DNA of 64,000 bases from Muricea muricata (Eukaryota > Cnidaria > Anthozoa > Malacalcyonacea > Plexauridae), in contig OY979721.1 of NCBI GenBank assembly GCA_963855995.1, positions 5,807,195 to 5,871,194 on the forward strand. The letters run 5' to 3'. Made by a program: the position numbers and the translations under genes. Below, piece by piece: positions 20,673 through 34,390 of the stretch. Each line of letters starts with the position of its first letter. Within the stretch, counting starts at the first letter, position 1. Under the pieces are notes generated by a model that saw only the letters and a program-made list of their open reading frames with translations, was not told the DNA's origin and searched no databases.

Positions 20673-22280
20673 TGAGCGAAATAACACGTTGACATGAGAA
20701 ACCTATAACTTGCTTGTAGACTGAACAGAAACGATCTTAGAACCATCAAAATTGCGTTTTAAGCGTTCTAGAAGCGATTTGAGCGTAAAAACATGCTCAA
20801 ATCACCAAACTAAAAATTGCCGTTTTAAATCGATCAGGGCAACGTTTTAGAGCTTGAAATGACGTTTTCAGTGCTAAAGTGAAAGAGTTGAGCGCAATGA
20901 TGTACTGCAATCACGGACCTAAAAGAGACTTTCTAAATGGAAATTGCAGAACTTAGCATGTCGGGAATCATGTTTTCGTCGCTCAAACCATCGAGATGAG
21001 CGAAATGACATGTTGAAATGAGAAATCTATAACTTGGTTGTAAACTGAAAAGAAACGATCTTAGAACCATCAAAATCACGTTTTAGGCGTTCTAGAAGCG
21101 ATTTGAGCGTAAAAACATGCTCAAATCACCAACTAAAAATCGCCGTTTTAAATCGATCAGAGCGACGTTTTAGAGCTTAAAATGAGGTTTTCATTGCTAA
21201 AGTGAACGAGTTGAGCGCAATGATGTACTGCAATCACGGACCTAAAAGAGACTTTCTAAATGGAAATTGCAGAACTTAGCATGTCGGGAATCATGTTTTC
21301 GTCGCTCAAACCATCGAGATGAGCGAAATGACATGTTGAAATGAGAAACCTATAACTTGGTTGTAAACTGAAAAGAAACGATCTTAGAACCATCAAAATC
21401 ACGTTTTAGGCGTTCTAGAAGCGATTTGAGCGTAAAAACATGCTCAAATAACCAACTAAAAATTGCCGTTTTAAATCGATCAGGGCGACGTTTTAGAGCT
21501 TAAAATGAGGTTTTCAGTGCTAATGTGAACGAGTTGAGCGCAATGATGTACTGCAATCACGGACCTAAAAGAGACTTTCTAAATGGAAATAGCAGAACTT
21601 AGCAAGTCGGGAATCATGTTTTCGGCGCTCAAACCATCGACAAGAGCAAAATAACACGTTGACATTAAAAACCTATGACTTGCTTGTAGACTGAAAAGAA
21701 ACGATCTTAGAACCATCAAAATTGCGTTTTAAGCGTTCTAGAAGCGATTTGCGCGTAAAAACATGCTTAAATCACCAACTAAAAATCGCCGTTTTAAATC
21801 GATCAGGGCGACGTTTTAGAGCTTAAAATGATGTTTTCAGTGCTAAAGTGAACGAGTTGAGCGCAATGATGTATTGCAATCACGGACTTAAAAGAGACCT
21901 TCTAAATGGAAATAGCAGAAGTTAGCAAGTCGGGAATCATGTTTTTGGCGCTCAAGCCATCGAGATGAGCGAAATAACACGTTGACAAGAGAAACCTATA
22001 ACTTGCTTGTAAACTGAAAAGAAACGATCTTAGAACCATCAAAATCGTGTTTTAGGCGTTCTAGAAGCGATTTGAGCGTAAAAACATGCTCAAATAACCA
22101 ACTTAAAATTGCCGTTTTAAATCGATCAGGGCGACGTTTTAGAGCTTAAAATGAGGTTTTCAGTGCTAAAGTGAACGAGTTGAGCGCAATGATGTACTGC
22201 AATCACGGACCTAAAAGAGACTTTCTAAATGGAAATTGCAGAACTTAGCCAGTCGGGAATCATGTTTTCGGCGCTCAAAC
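20673..22280 (+). repeat. Satellite monomers without local tandem duplication
   Basis: Five monomers starting with G at 20,673 (with an extra A in CACCAAACTAAAAATTG near 20,807), then A, A, C and H. Private changes include GAAATCTATAAC near 21,024, CCTATGACTTGC near 21,674, and GATTTGCGCG with GCTTAAATC near 21,748-21,773, which breaks the inverted repeat. No gene is visible. Confidence 0.7.
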
Positions 22281-25200
22281 CATCGACAAGAGCAAAATAA
22301 CACGTTGACATTAAAAACCTATAACTTGCTTGTAGACTGAAAAGAAACGATCTTAAAACAATTAAAATTGCGTTTTAAGCGTTCTAGAAGCGATTTGAGC
22401 GTAAAAACATGCTCAAATCACCAACTAAAAATCGCCGTTTTAAATCGATCAGGGCGACGTTTTAGAGCTTAAAATGAGGTTTTCAGTGCTAAAGTGAACG
22501 AGTTGAGCGCAATGATGTACTGCAATCACGGACCTAAAAGAGACTTTCTAAATGGAAATTGCAGAACTTAGCAAGTCGGGAATCATGTTTTCGGCGCTCA
22601 AACCATCGACAAGAGCAAAATAACACGTTGACATTAAAAACCTATAACTTGCTTGTAGACTGAAAAGAAACGATCTTAGAACCATCAAAATTGCGTTTTA
22701 AGCCTTCTAGAAGCGATTTAAGCGTAAAAACATGCTCAAATCACCAACTAAAAATCGCCGTTTTAAATCGATCAGGGCGACGTTTTAGAGCTTAAAATGA
22801 AGTTTTCAGTGCTAAAGTGAACGAGTTGAGCGCAATGATGTACTGCAATCACGGACCTAAAAGAGACTTTCTAAATGGAAATTGCAGAACTTAGCATGTC
22901 GGGAATCATGTTTTCGGCGCTCACACCATCGAGATGATAGGAATGACATGTTGAAATGAGAAACCTATAACTTGGTTGTAAACTGAAAAGAAACGACCTT
23001 AGAACCATCAAAATCACGTTTTAGGCGTTCTAGAAGCGATTTGAGCGTAAAAACATGCTCAAATAACCAACTAAAAATTGCCGTTTTAAATCGATCATGG
23101 CGACGTTTTAGAGCTTAAAATGAGGTTTTCAGTGCTAATGTGAACGAGTTGAACGCAATGATGTACAGCAATCACGGACCTAAAAGAGACTTTCTAAATG
23201 GAAATAGCAGAACTTAGCAAGTCGGGAATCATGTTTTCGGCGCTCAAACCATCGACAAGAGCAAAATAACACGTTGACATTAAAAACCTATAACTTGCTT
23301 GTAGACTGAAAAGAAACGATCTTAGAACAATCAAAATTGCGTTTTAAGCGTTCTAGAAGCGATTTGAGCGTAAAAACATGATCAAATAACCAACTAAAAA
23401 TTGCCGTTTTAAATCGATCAGGGCGACGTTTTAGAGCTTAAAATGAGGTTTTCAGGGCAAAAGTGAACGAGTTGAGCGCAATGATGTACTGCAATCACGG
23501 ACCTAACCCAGACCTTCTAAATGGAAATAGCAGAAGTTAGCAAGTCGGGAATCATGTTTTCGGCGCTCAAACCATCGAGATGAGCGAAAAAACACGTTGA
23601 CATGAGAAACCTATAAGTTGCTTGTAGACTGAAAAGAAACGATCTTAGAACAATCAAAATTGCGTTTTAAGCGTTCTAGAAGCGATTTGAGCGTAAAAAC
23701 ATGCTCAAATCACCAACTAAAAATTGCCGTTTTAAATCGATCAGGGCGACGTTTTAGAGCTTAAAATGAGGTTTTCAGTGCTAAAGTGAACGAGTTGAGC
23801 GCAATGATGTACGCAATCACGGACTTAAAAGAGACCTTCTAAATGAAAATAGTAGAAGTTAGCAAGTCGGGAATCATGTTTTCGGCGCTCAAACCATCGA
23901 GATGAGCAAAAAAACACGTTGACATTAGAAACCTATAAATTGCTTGTAGACTGAAAAGAAACGATCTTAGAACCATCAAAATTGCGTTTTAAGCGTTCTA
24001 GAAGCGATTTGAGCGTAAAAACATGCTCAAATCACCAACTAAAAATTGCCGTTTTAAATCGATCAGGGCGACGTTTTAGAGCTTAAAATGAGGTTTTCAG
24101 GGCAAAAGTGAACGAGTTGAGCGCAATGATGTACTGCAATCACGGACCTAAAAGAGACTTTCTAAATGGAAATTGCAGAACTTAGCATGTCGGGAATCAT
24201 GTTTTCGTCGCTCAAACCATCGAGATGAGCGAAATGACATGTTGAAATGAGAAACCTATAACTTGGTTGTAAACTGAAAAGAAACGATCTTAGAACCATC
24301 AAAATCACGTTTTAGGCGTTCTAGAAGCGATTTGAGCGTAAAAACATGCTCAAATAACCAACTAAAAATTGCCGTTTTAAATCGATCAGGGCGACGTTTT
24401 AGAGCTTAAAATGAGGTTTTCAGTGCTAATGTGAACGAGTTGAGCGCAATGATGTACAGCAATCACGGACCTAAAAGAGACTTTCTAAATGGAAACAGCA
24501 GAACTTAGAAGTCGGGAATCATGTTTTCGGCGCTCAAACCATCGACAAGAGCAAAATAACACGTTGACATTAAAAACCTATAACTTGCTTGTAGACTGAA
24601 AAGAAACGATCTTAGAACAATCAAAATTGCGTTTTAAGCGTTCTAGAAGCGATTTGAGCGTAAAAACATGCTCAAATCACCAACTAAAAATCGCCGTTTT
24701 AAATCGATCAGGGCGACGTTTTAGAGCTTAAAATGAGGTTTTCAGTGCTAAAGTGAACGAGTTGAGCGCAATGATGTACTGCAATCACGGACCTAAAAGA
24801 GACTTTCTAAATGGAAATTGCAGAACTTAGCAAGTCGGGAATCATGTTTTCGGCGCTCAAACCATCGACAAGAGCAAAATAACACGTTGACATTAAAAAC
24901 CTATAACTTGCTTGTAGACTGAAAAGAAACGATCTTAGAACCATCAAAATTGCGTTTTAAGCCTTCTAGAAGCGATTTAAGCGTAAAAACATGCTCAAAT
25001 CACCAACTAAAAATCGCCGTTTTAAATCGATCAGGGCGACGTTTTAGAGCTTAAAATGAAGTTTTCAGTGCTAAAGTGAACGAGTTGAGCGCAATGATGT
25101 ACTGCAATCACGGACCTAAAAGAGACTTTCTAAATGGAAATTGCAGAACTTAGCATGTCGGGAATCATGTTTTCGGCGCTCAAACCATCGAGATGATAGG

Positions 25201-26445
25201 AATGACATGTTGAAATGAGAAACCTATAACTTGGTTGTAAACTGAAAAGAAACGATCTTAGAACCATCAAAATCACGTTTTAGGCGTTCTAGAAGCGATT
25301 TGAGCGTAAAAACATGCTCAAATAACCAACTAAAAATTGCCGTTTTAGATCGATCAGGGCGACGTTTTAGAGCTTAAAATGAGGTTTTCAGTGCTAACGT
25401 GAACGAGTTGAACGCAATGATGTACAGCAATCACGGACCTAAAAGAGACTTTCTAAATGGAAATAGCAGAACTTAGCAAGTCGGGAATCATGTTTTCGGC
25501 GCTCAAACCATCGACAAGAGCAAAATAACACGTTGACATTAAAAACCTATAACTTGCTTGTAGACTGAAAAGAAACGATCTTAGAACAATCAAAATTGCG
25601 TTTTAAGCGTTCTAGAAGCGATTTGAGCGTAAAAACATGCTTAAATCACCAACTAAAAATCGCCGTTTTAAATCGATCAGGGCGACGTTTTAGAGCTTAA
25701 AATGAGGTTTTCAGGGCAAAAGTGAACGAGTTGAGCGCAATGATGTACTGCAATCACGGACCTAACCCAGACCTTCTAAATGGAAATAGCAGAAGTTAGC
25801 AAGTCGGGAATCATGTTTTCGGCGCTCAAACCATCGAGATGAGCGAAAAAACACGTTGACATGAGAAACCTATAAGTTGCTTGTAGACTGAAAAGAAACG
25901 ATCTTAGAACCATCAAAATTGCGTTTTAAGCGTTCTAGAACCGATTTGAGCGTAAAAACATGCTCAAGTCACCAACTAAAAATTGCCGTTTTAAATCGAT
26001 CAGGGCGACGTTTTAGAGCTTAAAATGAGGTTTTCAGTGCTAAAGTGAACGAGTTGAGCGCAATGATGTACGCAATCACGGACTTAAAAGAGACCTTCTA
26101 AATGAAAATAGCAGAAGTTAGCAAGTCGGGAATCATGTTTTCGGCGCTCAAACCATCGAGATGAGCGAAAAAACACGTTGACATTAGAAACCTATAAATT
26201 GCTTGTAGACTGAAAAGAAACGATCTTAGAACCATCAAAATTGCGTTTTAAGCGTTCTAGAAGCGATTTGAGCGTAAAAACATGCTCAAATCACCAACTA
26301 AAAATTGCCGTTTTAAATCGATCAGGGCGACGTTTTAGAGCTTAAAATGAGGTTTTCAGGGCAAAAGTGAACGAGTTGAGCGCAATGATGTACTGCAATC
26401 ACGGACCTAAAAGAGACTTTCTAAATGGAAATTGCAGAACTTAGC
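22280..26445 (+). repeat. 7-monomer tandem duplication (2,259-2,261 bp)
   Basis: About 22,280-24,185 recurs as about 24,540-26,445. Markers at a 2,259-bp spacing include TTGAACGCAATG (near 23,149/25,408), CCTATAAGTTGC (near 23,611/25,870) and the TACGC monomers. The spacing is 2 bp short of seven monomers because of one missing base in TACGC (about 23,812) and one in TTAGAAGTCGG (about 24,506). Copies differ by scattered changes such as CTCACACCATCG near 22,921 and ATGATCAAATAACC near 23,378. Confidence 0.8.
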
Positions 26446-29400
26446 AAGTCGGGAATCATGTTTTCGGCGCTCAAAATATCGAGATGAGCGAAATGACATG
26501 TTGAAATGAGAAACCTATAACTTGGTTGTAAACTGAAAAAAAACGATCTTAGAACCATCAAAATCACGTTTTAGGCGTTCTAGAAGCGATTTGAGCGTAA
26601 AAACATGCTCAAATCACCAACTAAAAATCGCCGTTTTAAATCGATCAGAGCGACGTTTTAGAGCTTAAAATGAGGTTTTCATTGCTAAAGTGAACGAGTT
26701 GAATGCAATGATGTACTGCAATCACGGACCTAAAAGAGACTTTCTAAATGGAAATTGCAGAACTTAGCATGTCGGGAATCATGTTTTCGGCGGTCAAACC
26801 ATCGACATGAGCGAAAGTACATGTTGAAATGAGAAACCTATAACTTGCTTGTAGACTGAAAAGAAACGATCTTAGAACCATAAAAATGGCGTTTTAAGCG
26901 TTCTAGAAGCGATTTGAGCGTAAAAACATGCTCAAATCACCAACTAAAAATCGCCGTTTTAAATCGATCAGGGCGACGTTTTAGAGCTTTAAATGAGGTT
27001 TTCAGTGCTAAAGTGAACGAGTTGAGCGCAATGATGTACTGCAATCACGGACCTAAAAGAGACTTTCTAAATGGAAATTGCAGAACTTAGCAAGTCGAGA
27101 ATCATGTTTTCGGCGCTCAAACCATCGACATGAGCGAAATAACACGTTGACATTAGAAACCTATAACTTGCTTGTAGACTGAACAGAAACGATCTTAGAA
27201 CCATCAAAATTGCGTTTTAAGCGTTCTAGAAGCGATTTGAGCGTAAAAACATGCTCAAATCACAAACTAAAAATTGCCGTTTTAAATCGATCAGGGCGAC
27301 GTTTTAGAGCTTAAAATGAGGTTTTCAGTGCTAATGTGAACGAGTTGAGCGCAATGATGTACTGCAATCACGGACCTAAAAGAGACTTTCTAAATGGAAA
27401 TAGCAGAAGTTAGCAAGTCGGGAATCATGTTTTCGGCGCTCAAACCATCGAGATGAGCGAAAAAACACGTTGACATGAGAAACCTATAAGTTGCTTGTAG
27501 ACTGAAAAGAAACGATCTTAGAACCATCAAAATTGCGTTTTAAGCGTTCTAGAACCGATTTGAGCGTAAAAACATGCTCAAGTCACCAACTAAAAATTGC
27601 CGTTTTAAATCGATCAGGGCGACGTTTTAGAGCTTAAAATGAGGTTTTCAGTGCTAAAGTGAACGAGTTGAGCGCAATGATGTACGCAATCACGGACTTA
27701 AAAGAGACCTTCTAAATGAAAATAGCAGAAGTTAGCAAGTCGGGAATCATGTTTTCGGCGCTCAAACCATCGAGATGAGCGAAAAAACACGTTGACATTA
27801 GAAACCTATAAATTGCTTGTAGACTGAAAAGAAACGATCTTAGAACCATCAAAATTGCGTTTTAAGCGTTCTAGAAGCGATTTGAGCGTAAAAACATGCT
27901 CAAATCACCAACTAAAAATTGCCGTTTTAAATCGATCAGGGCGACGTTTTAGAGCTTAAAATGAGGTTTTCAGGGCAAAAGTGAACGAGTTGAGCGCAAT
28001 GATGTACTGCAATCACGGACCTAAAAGAGACTTTCTAAATGGAAATTGCAGAACTTAGCAAGTCGGGAATCATGTTTTCGGCGCTCAAAATATCGAGATG
28101 AGCGAAATGACATGTTGAAATGAGAAACCTATAACTTGGTTGTAAACTGAAAAAAAACGATCTTAGAACCATCAAAATCACGTTTTAGGCGTTCTAGAAG
28201 CGATTTGAGCGTAAAAACATGCTCAAATCACCAACTAAAAATCGCCGTTTTAAATCGATCAGAGCGACGTTTTAGAGCTTAAAATGAGGTTTTCATTGCT
28301 AAAGTGAACGAGTTGAATGCAATGATGTACTGCAATCACGGACCTAAAAGAGACTTTCTAAATGGAAATTGCAGAACTTAGCATGTCGGGAATCATGTTT
28401 TCGGCGGTCAAACCATCGACATGAGCGAAAGTACATGTTGAAATGAGAAACCTATAACTTGCTTGTAGACTGAAAAGAAACGATCTTAGAACCATAAAAA
28501 TGGCGTTTTAAGCGTTCTAGAAGCGATTTGAGCGTAAAAACATGCTCAAATCACCAACTAAAAATCGCCGTTTTAAATCGATCAGGGCGACGTTTTAGAG
28601 CTTTAAATGAGGTTTTCAGTGCTAAAGTGAACGAGTTGAGCGCAATGATGTACTGCAATCACGGACCTAAAAGAGACTTTCTAAATGGAAATTGCAGAAC
28701 TTAGCAAGTCGAGAATCATGTTTTCGGCGCTCAAACCATCGACATGAGCGAAATAACACGTTGACATTAGAAACCTATAACTTGCTTGTAGACTGAACAA
28801 AAACGATCTTAGAACCATCAAAATTGCGTTTTAAGCGTTCTAGAAGCGATTTGAGCGTAAAAACATGCTCAAATCACAAACTAAAAATTGCCGTTTTAAA
28901 TCGATCAGGGCGACGTTTTAGAGCTTAAAATGAGGTTTTCAGTGCTAATGTGAACGAGTTGAGCGCAATGATGTACTGCAATCACGGACCTAAAAGAGAC
29001 TTTCTAAATGGAAATAGCAGAACTTAGCAAGTCGGGAATCATGTTTTCGGCGCTCAAACCATCGACAAGAGCAAAATAACACGTTGACATTAAAAACCTA
29101 TAAGTTGCTTGTAGACTGAAAAGAAACGATCTTAGAACCATCAAAATTGCGTTTTAAGCGTTCTAGAACCGATTTGAGCGTAAAAACATGCTCAAATCAC
29201 CAACTAAAAATTGCCGTTTTAAATCGATCAGGGCGACGTTTTAGAGCTTAAAATGAGGTTTTCAGTGCTAAAGTGAACGAGTTGAGCGCAATGATGTACG
29301 CAATCACGGACTTAAAAGAGACCTTCTAAATGAAAATAGCAGAAGTTAGCAAGTCGGGAATCATGTTTTCGGCGCTCAAACCATCGAGATGAGCGAAAAA

Positions 29401-29970
29401 ACACGTTGACATTAGAAACCTATAAATTGCTTGTAGACTGAAAAGAAACGATCTTAGAACCATCAAAATTGCGTTTTAAGCGTTCTAGAAGCGATTTGAG
29501 CGTAAAAACATGCTCAAATCACCAACTAAAAATTGCCGTTTTAAATCGATCAGGGCGACGTTTTAGAGCTTAAAATGAGGTTTTCAGGGCAAAAGTGAAC
29601 GAGTTGAGCGCAATGATGTACTGCAATCACGGACCTAAAAGAGACTTTCTAAATGGAAATTGCAGAACTTAGCAAGTCGGGAATCATGTTTTCGGCGCTC
29701 AAAATATCGAGATGAGCGAAATGACATGTTGAAATGAGAAACCTATAACTTGGTTGTAAACTGAAAAGAAACGATCTTAGAACCATCAAAATCACGTTTT
29801 AGGCGTTCTAGAAGCGATTTGAGCGTAAAAACATGCTCAAATCACCAACTAAAAATCGCCGTTTTAAATCGATCAGAGAGACGTTTTAGAGCTTAAAATG
29901 AGGTTTTCATTGCTAAAGTGAACGAGTTGAATGCAATGATGTACTGCAATCACGGACCTAAAAGAGACTT
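25785..29970 (+). repeat. 5-monomer unit repeated about 2.5 times (1,614 bp)
   Basis: Unit 1 is about 25,785-27,398, unit 2 about 27,399-29,012, and a partial unit 3 runs about 29,095-29,970. The rare marker TCAAAATATCG occurs at 26,471, 28,085 and 29,699, exactly 1,614 bp apart. CCTATAAGTTGC and TTGAATGCAATG are also triplicated. The unit is 1,614 rather than 1,615 bp because one monomer has TACGC for TACTGC. The unusual CTGAAAAAAAACG (26,533/28,147) is present in units 1 and 2 and absent from unit 3. TCTAGAACCGATT, just downstream, also recurs. Confidence 0.85.
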
Positions 29971-31945
29971 TCTAAATGGAAATAGCAGAACTTAGCAAGT
30001 CGGGAATCATGTTTTCGGCGCTCCAACCATCAACAAGAGCAAAATAACACGTTGACATTAAAAACCTATAACTTGCTTGTAGACTGAAAAGAAACGATCT
30101 TAGAACCATCAAAATTGCGTTTTAAGCGTTCTAGAAGCGATTTGAGCGTAAAAACATGCTCAAATCACCAACTAAAAATCGCCGTTTTAAATCGATCAGG
30201 GCGACGTTTTAGAGCTTAAAATGATGTTTTCAGTGCTAAAGTGAACGAGTTGAGCGCAATGATGTACTGCAATCACGGACTTAAAAGAGACCTTCTAAAT
30301 GGAAATAGCAGAAGTTAGCAAGTCGGGAATCATGTTTTCGGCACTCAAACCATCGAGATGAGCGAAATAACACGTTGACAAGAGAAACCTATAACTTGCT
30401 TGTAAACTGAAAAGAAACGATCTTAGAACCATCAAAATCGTGTTTTAAGCGTTCTAGAAGCGATTTGAGCGTAAAAACATGCTCAAATAACCAACTTAAA
30501 ATTGCCGTTTTAAATCGATCAGGGCGACGTTTTAGAGCTTAAAATGAGGTTTTCAGTGCTAAAGTGAACGAGTTGAGCGCAATGATGTACTGCAATCACG
30601 GACCTAAAAGAGACTTTCTAAACGGAAATTGCAGAACTTAGCATGTCGGGAATCATGTTTTCGTCGCTCAAACCATCGAGATGAGCGAAATGACATGTTG
30701 AAATGAGAAACCTATAACTTGGTTGTAAACTGAAAAGAAACGATCTTAGAACCATCAAAATCACGTTTTAGGCGTTCTAGAAGCGATTTGAGCGTAAAAA
30801 CATGCTCAAATCACCAACTAAAAATCGCCGTTTTAAATCGATCAGAGCGACGTTTTAGAGCTTAAAATGAGGTTTTCATTGCTAAAGTGAACGAGTTGAG
30901 CGCAATGATGTACTGCAATCACGGACCTAAAAGAGACTTTCTAAATGGAAATTGCAGAACTTAGCAAGTCGGGAATCATGTTTTCGGCGCTCAAACCATC
31001 GACATGAGCGAAATAACACGTTGACATTAGAAACCTATAACTTGCTTGTAGACTGAACAGAAACGATCTTAGAACCATCAAAATTGCGTTTTCAGCGTTC
31101 TAGAAGCGATTTGAGCGTAAAAACATGCTCAAATCACAAACTAAAAATTGCCGTTTTAAATCGATCAGGGCAACGTTTTAGAGCTTAAAATGATGTTTTC
31201 AGTGCTAAAGTGAACGAGTTGAGCGCAATGATGTACTGCAATCACGGACTTAAAAGAGACCTTCTAAATGGAAATAGCAGAAGTTAGCAAGTCGGGAATC
31301 ATGTTTTCGGCGCTCAAACCATCGAGATGAGCGAAATAACACGTTGACAAGAGAAACCTATAACTTGCTTGTAAACTGAAAAGAAACGATCTTAGAACCA
31401 TCAAAATCGTGTTTTAAGCGTTCTAGAAGCGATTTGAGCGTAAAAACATGCTCAAATAACCAACTTAAAATTGCCGTTTTAAATCGATCAGGGCGACGTT
31501 TTAGAGCTTAAAATGAGGTTTTCAGTGCTAAAGTGAACGAGTTGAGCGCAATGATGTACTGCAATCACGGACCTAAAAGAGACTTTCTAAATGGAAATTG
31601 CAGAACTTAGCATGTCGGGAATCATGTTTTCGTCGCTCAAACCATCGAGATGAGCGAAATGACATGTTGAAATGAGAAACCTATAACTTGGTTGTAAACT
31701 GAAAAGAAACGATCTTAGAACCATCAAAATCACGTTTTAGGCGTTCTAGAAGCGATTTGAGCGTAAAAACATGCTCAAATCACCAACTAAAAATCGCCGT
31801 TTTAAATCGATCAGAGCGACGTTTTAGAGCTTAAAATGAGGTTTTCATTGCTAAAGTGAACGAGTTGAGCGCAATGATGTACTGCAATCACGGACCTAAA
31901 AGAGACTTTCTAAATGGAAATTGCAGAACTTAGCAAGTCGGGAAT
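29970..31945 (+). repeat. 3-monomer duplication carrying class H (969 bp)
   Basis: About 30,200-30,965 recurs as 31,170-31,935. TTAAAATGATGTTTTCAG is marked by ATGATG at 30,221 and 31,190, followed by class H (GACAAGAGAAACC, AATCGTGTTTTAAGCG) and class A. The same H module occurs again at 32,482 and 34,097, four and five monomers further on. Between the copies lies a G monomer at about 30,985-31,185 with TTTTCAGCG for TTTTAAGCG. Confidence 0.75.
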
Positions 31946-34390
31946 CATGTTTTCGGCGCTCAAACCATCGAGATGATAGGAATGACATGTTTAAATGAGA
32001 AACCTATAACTTGGTTGTAAACTGAAAAGAAACGATCTTAGAACCATCAAAATCACGTTTTAGGCGTTCTAGAAGCGATTTGAGCGTAAATACATGCTCA
32101 AATAACCAACTAAAAATTGCCGTTTTAAATCGATCAGGGCGACGTTTTAGAGCTTGAAATGAGGTTTTCAGTGCTAATGTGAACGAGTTGAGCGCAATGA
32201 TGTACTGCAATCACGGACCTAAAATAGACTTTCTAAATGGAAATAGCAGAACTTAGCAAGTCGGGAATCATGTTTTTGGCGCTCAAACCATCGACAAGAG
32301 CAAAATAACACGTTGACATTAAAAACCTATAACTTGCTTGTAGACTGAAAAGAAACGATCTTAGAACCATCAAAATTGCGTTTTAAGCGTTCTAGAAGCG
32401 ATTTGAGCGTAAAAACATGCTCAAATCACCAACTAAAAATCGCCGTTTTAAATCGATCAGGGCGACGTTTTAGAGCTTAAAATGATGTTTTCAGTGCTAA
32501 AGTGAACGAGTTGAGCGCAATGATGTACTGCAATCACGGACTTAAAAGAGACCTTCTAAATGGAAATAGCAGAAGTTAGCAAGTCGGGAATCATGTTTTC
32601 GGCACTCAAACCATCGAGATGAGCGAAATAACACGTTGACAAGAGAAACCTATAACTTGCTTGTAAACTGAAAAGAAACGATCTTGGAACCATCAAAATC
32701 GTGTTTTAAGCGTTCTAGAAGCGATTTGAGCGTAAAAACATGCTCAAATAACCAACTTAAAATTGCCGTTTTAAATCGATCAGGGCGACGTTTTAGAGCT
32801 TAAAATGAGGTTTTCAGTGCTAAAGTGAACGAGTTGAGCGCAATGATGTACTCCAATCACGGACCTAAAAGAGACTTTCTAAATGGAAATTGCAGAACTT
32901 AGCATGTCGGGAATCATGTTTTCGTCGCTCAAACCATCGAGATGAGCGAAATGACATGTTGAAATGAGAAACCTATAACTTGGTTGTAAACTGAAAAGAA
33001 ACGATCTTAGAACCATCAAAATCACGTTTTAGGCGTTCTAGAAGCGATTTGAGCGTAAAAACATGCTCAAATCACCAACTAAAAATCGCCGTTTTAAATC
33101 GGTCAGAGCGACGTTTTAGAGCTTAAAATGAGGTTTTCATTGCTAAAGTGAACGAGTTGAGCGCAATGATGTACTGCAATCACGGACCTAAAAGAGACAT
33201 TCTAAATGGAAATTGCAGAACTTAGCATGTCGGGAATCATGTTTTCGGCGGTCAAACCATCGACATGAGCGAAAGTACATGTTGAAATGAGAAACCTATA
33301 ACTTGCTTGTAGACTGAAAAGAAACGATCTTAGAACCATAAAAATCGCGTTTTAAGCGTTTTAGAAGCGATTTGAGCGTAAAAACATGCTCAAATAACCA
33401 ACTTAAAATTGCCGTTTTAAATCGATCAGGGCGACGTTTTAGAGCTTAAAATGAGGTTTTCAGTGCTAAAGTGAACGAGTTGAGCGCAATGATGTACTGC
33501 AATCACGGACCTAAAAGAGACTTTCTAAATGGAAATTGCAGAACTTAGCATGTCGGGAATCATCTTTTCGGCGCTCAAACCATCGAGATGATAGGAATGA
33601 CATGTTTAAATGAGCAACCTATAACTTGGTTGTAAACTGAAAAGAAACGATCTTAGAACCATCAAAATCACGTTTTAGGCGTTCTAGAAGCGATTTGAGC
33701 GTAAAAACATGCTCAAATAACCAACTAAAAATTGCCGTTTTAAATCGATCAGGGCGACGTTTTAGAGCTTGAAATGAGGTTTTCAGTGCTAATGTGAACG
33801 AGTTGAGCGCAATGATGTACTGCAATCACAGACCTAAAATAGACTTTCTAAATGGAAATAGCAGAACTTAGCAAGTCGGGAATCATGTTTTTGGCGCTCA
33901 AACCATCGACAAGAGCAAAATAACACGTTGACATTAAAAACCTATAACTTGCTTGTAGACTGAAAAGAAACGATCTTAGAACCATCAAAATTGCGTTTTA
34001 AGCGTTCTAGAAGCGATTTGAGCGTAAAAACATGCTCAAATCACCAACTAAAAATCGCCGTTTTAAATCGATCAGGGCGACGTTTTAGAGCTTAAAATGA
34101 TGTTTTCAGTGCTAAAGTGAACGAGTTGAGCGCAATGATGTACTGCAATCACGGACTTAAAAGAGACCTTCTAAATGGAAATAGCAGAAGTTAGCAAGTC
34201 GGGAATCATGTTTTCGGCACTCAAACCATCGAGATGAGCGAAATAACACGTTGACAAGAGAAACCTATAACTTGCTTGTAAACTGAAAAGAAACGATCTT
34301 AGAACCATCAAAATCACGTTTTAGGCGTTCTAGAAGCGATTTGAGCGTAAAAACATGCTCAAATCACCAACTAAAAATCGCCGTTTTAAA
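31945..34390 (+). repeat. 5-monomer spacing with a monomer lost at a chimeric junction
   Basis: About 31,945-32,697 matches 33,560-34,312 at 1,615 bp; markers include CATGTTTAAATGAG, CTAAAATAGAC and TTTTTGGCGC. After 34,313 the match shifts to 33,021 onward (1,292 bp). The monomer starting at 34,235 is therefore a hybrid: class H at its left end (ACAAGAGAAACC) and class A from AATCACGTTTTAGG. The crossover lies in the shared stretch between about 34,286 and 34,312. The minus-strand open frames at 32,004-32,210 and 33,619-33,825 are copies of one non-coding stretch. Confidence 0.75.

Noticed and set aside
21749-21773. GATTTGCGCG with GCTTAAATC, considered as a compensatory change keeping the hairpin paired
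   Set aside because: The two changes do not pair with each other, so they weaken the stem rather than preserve it.
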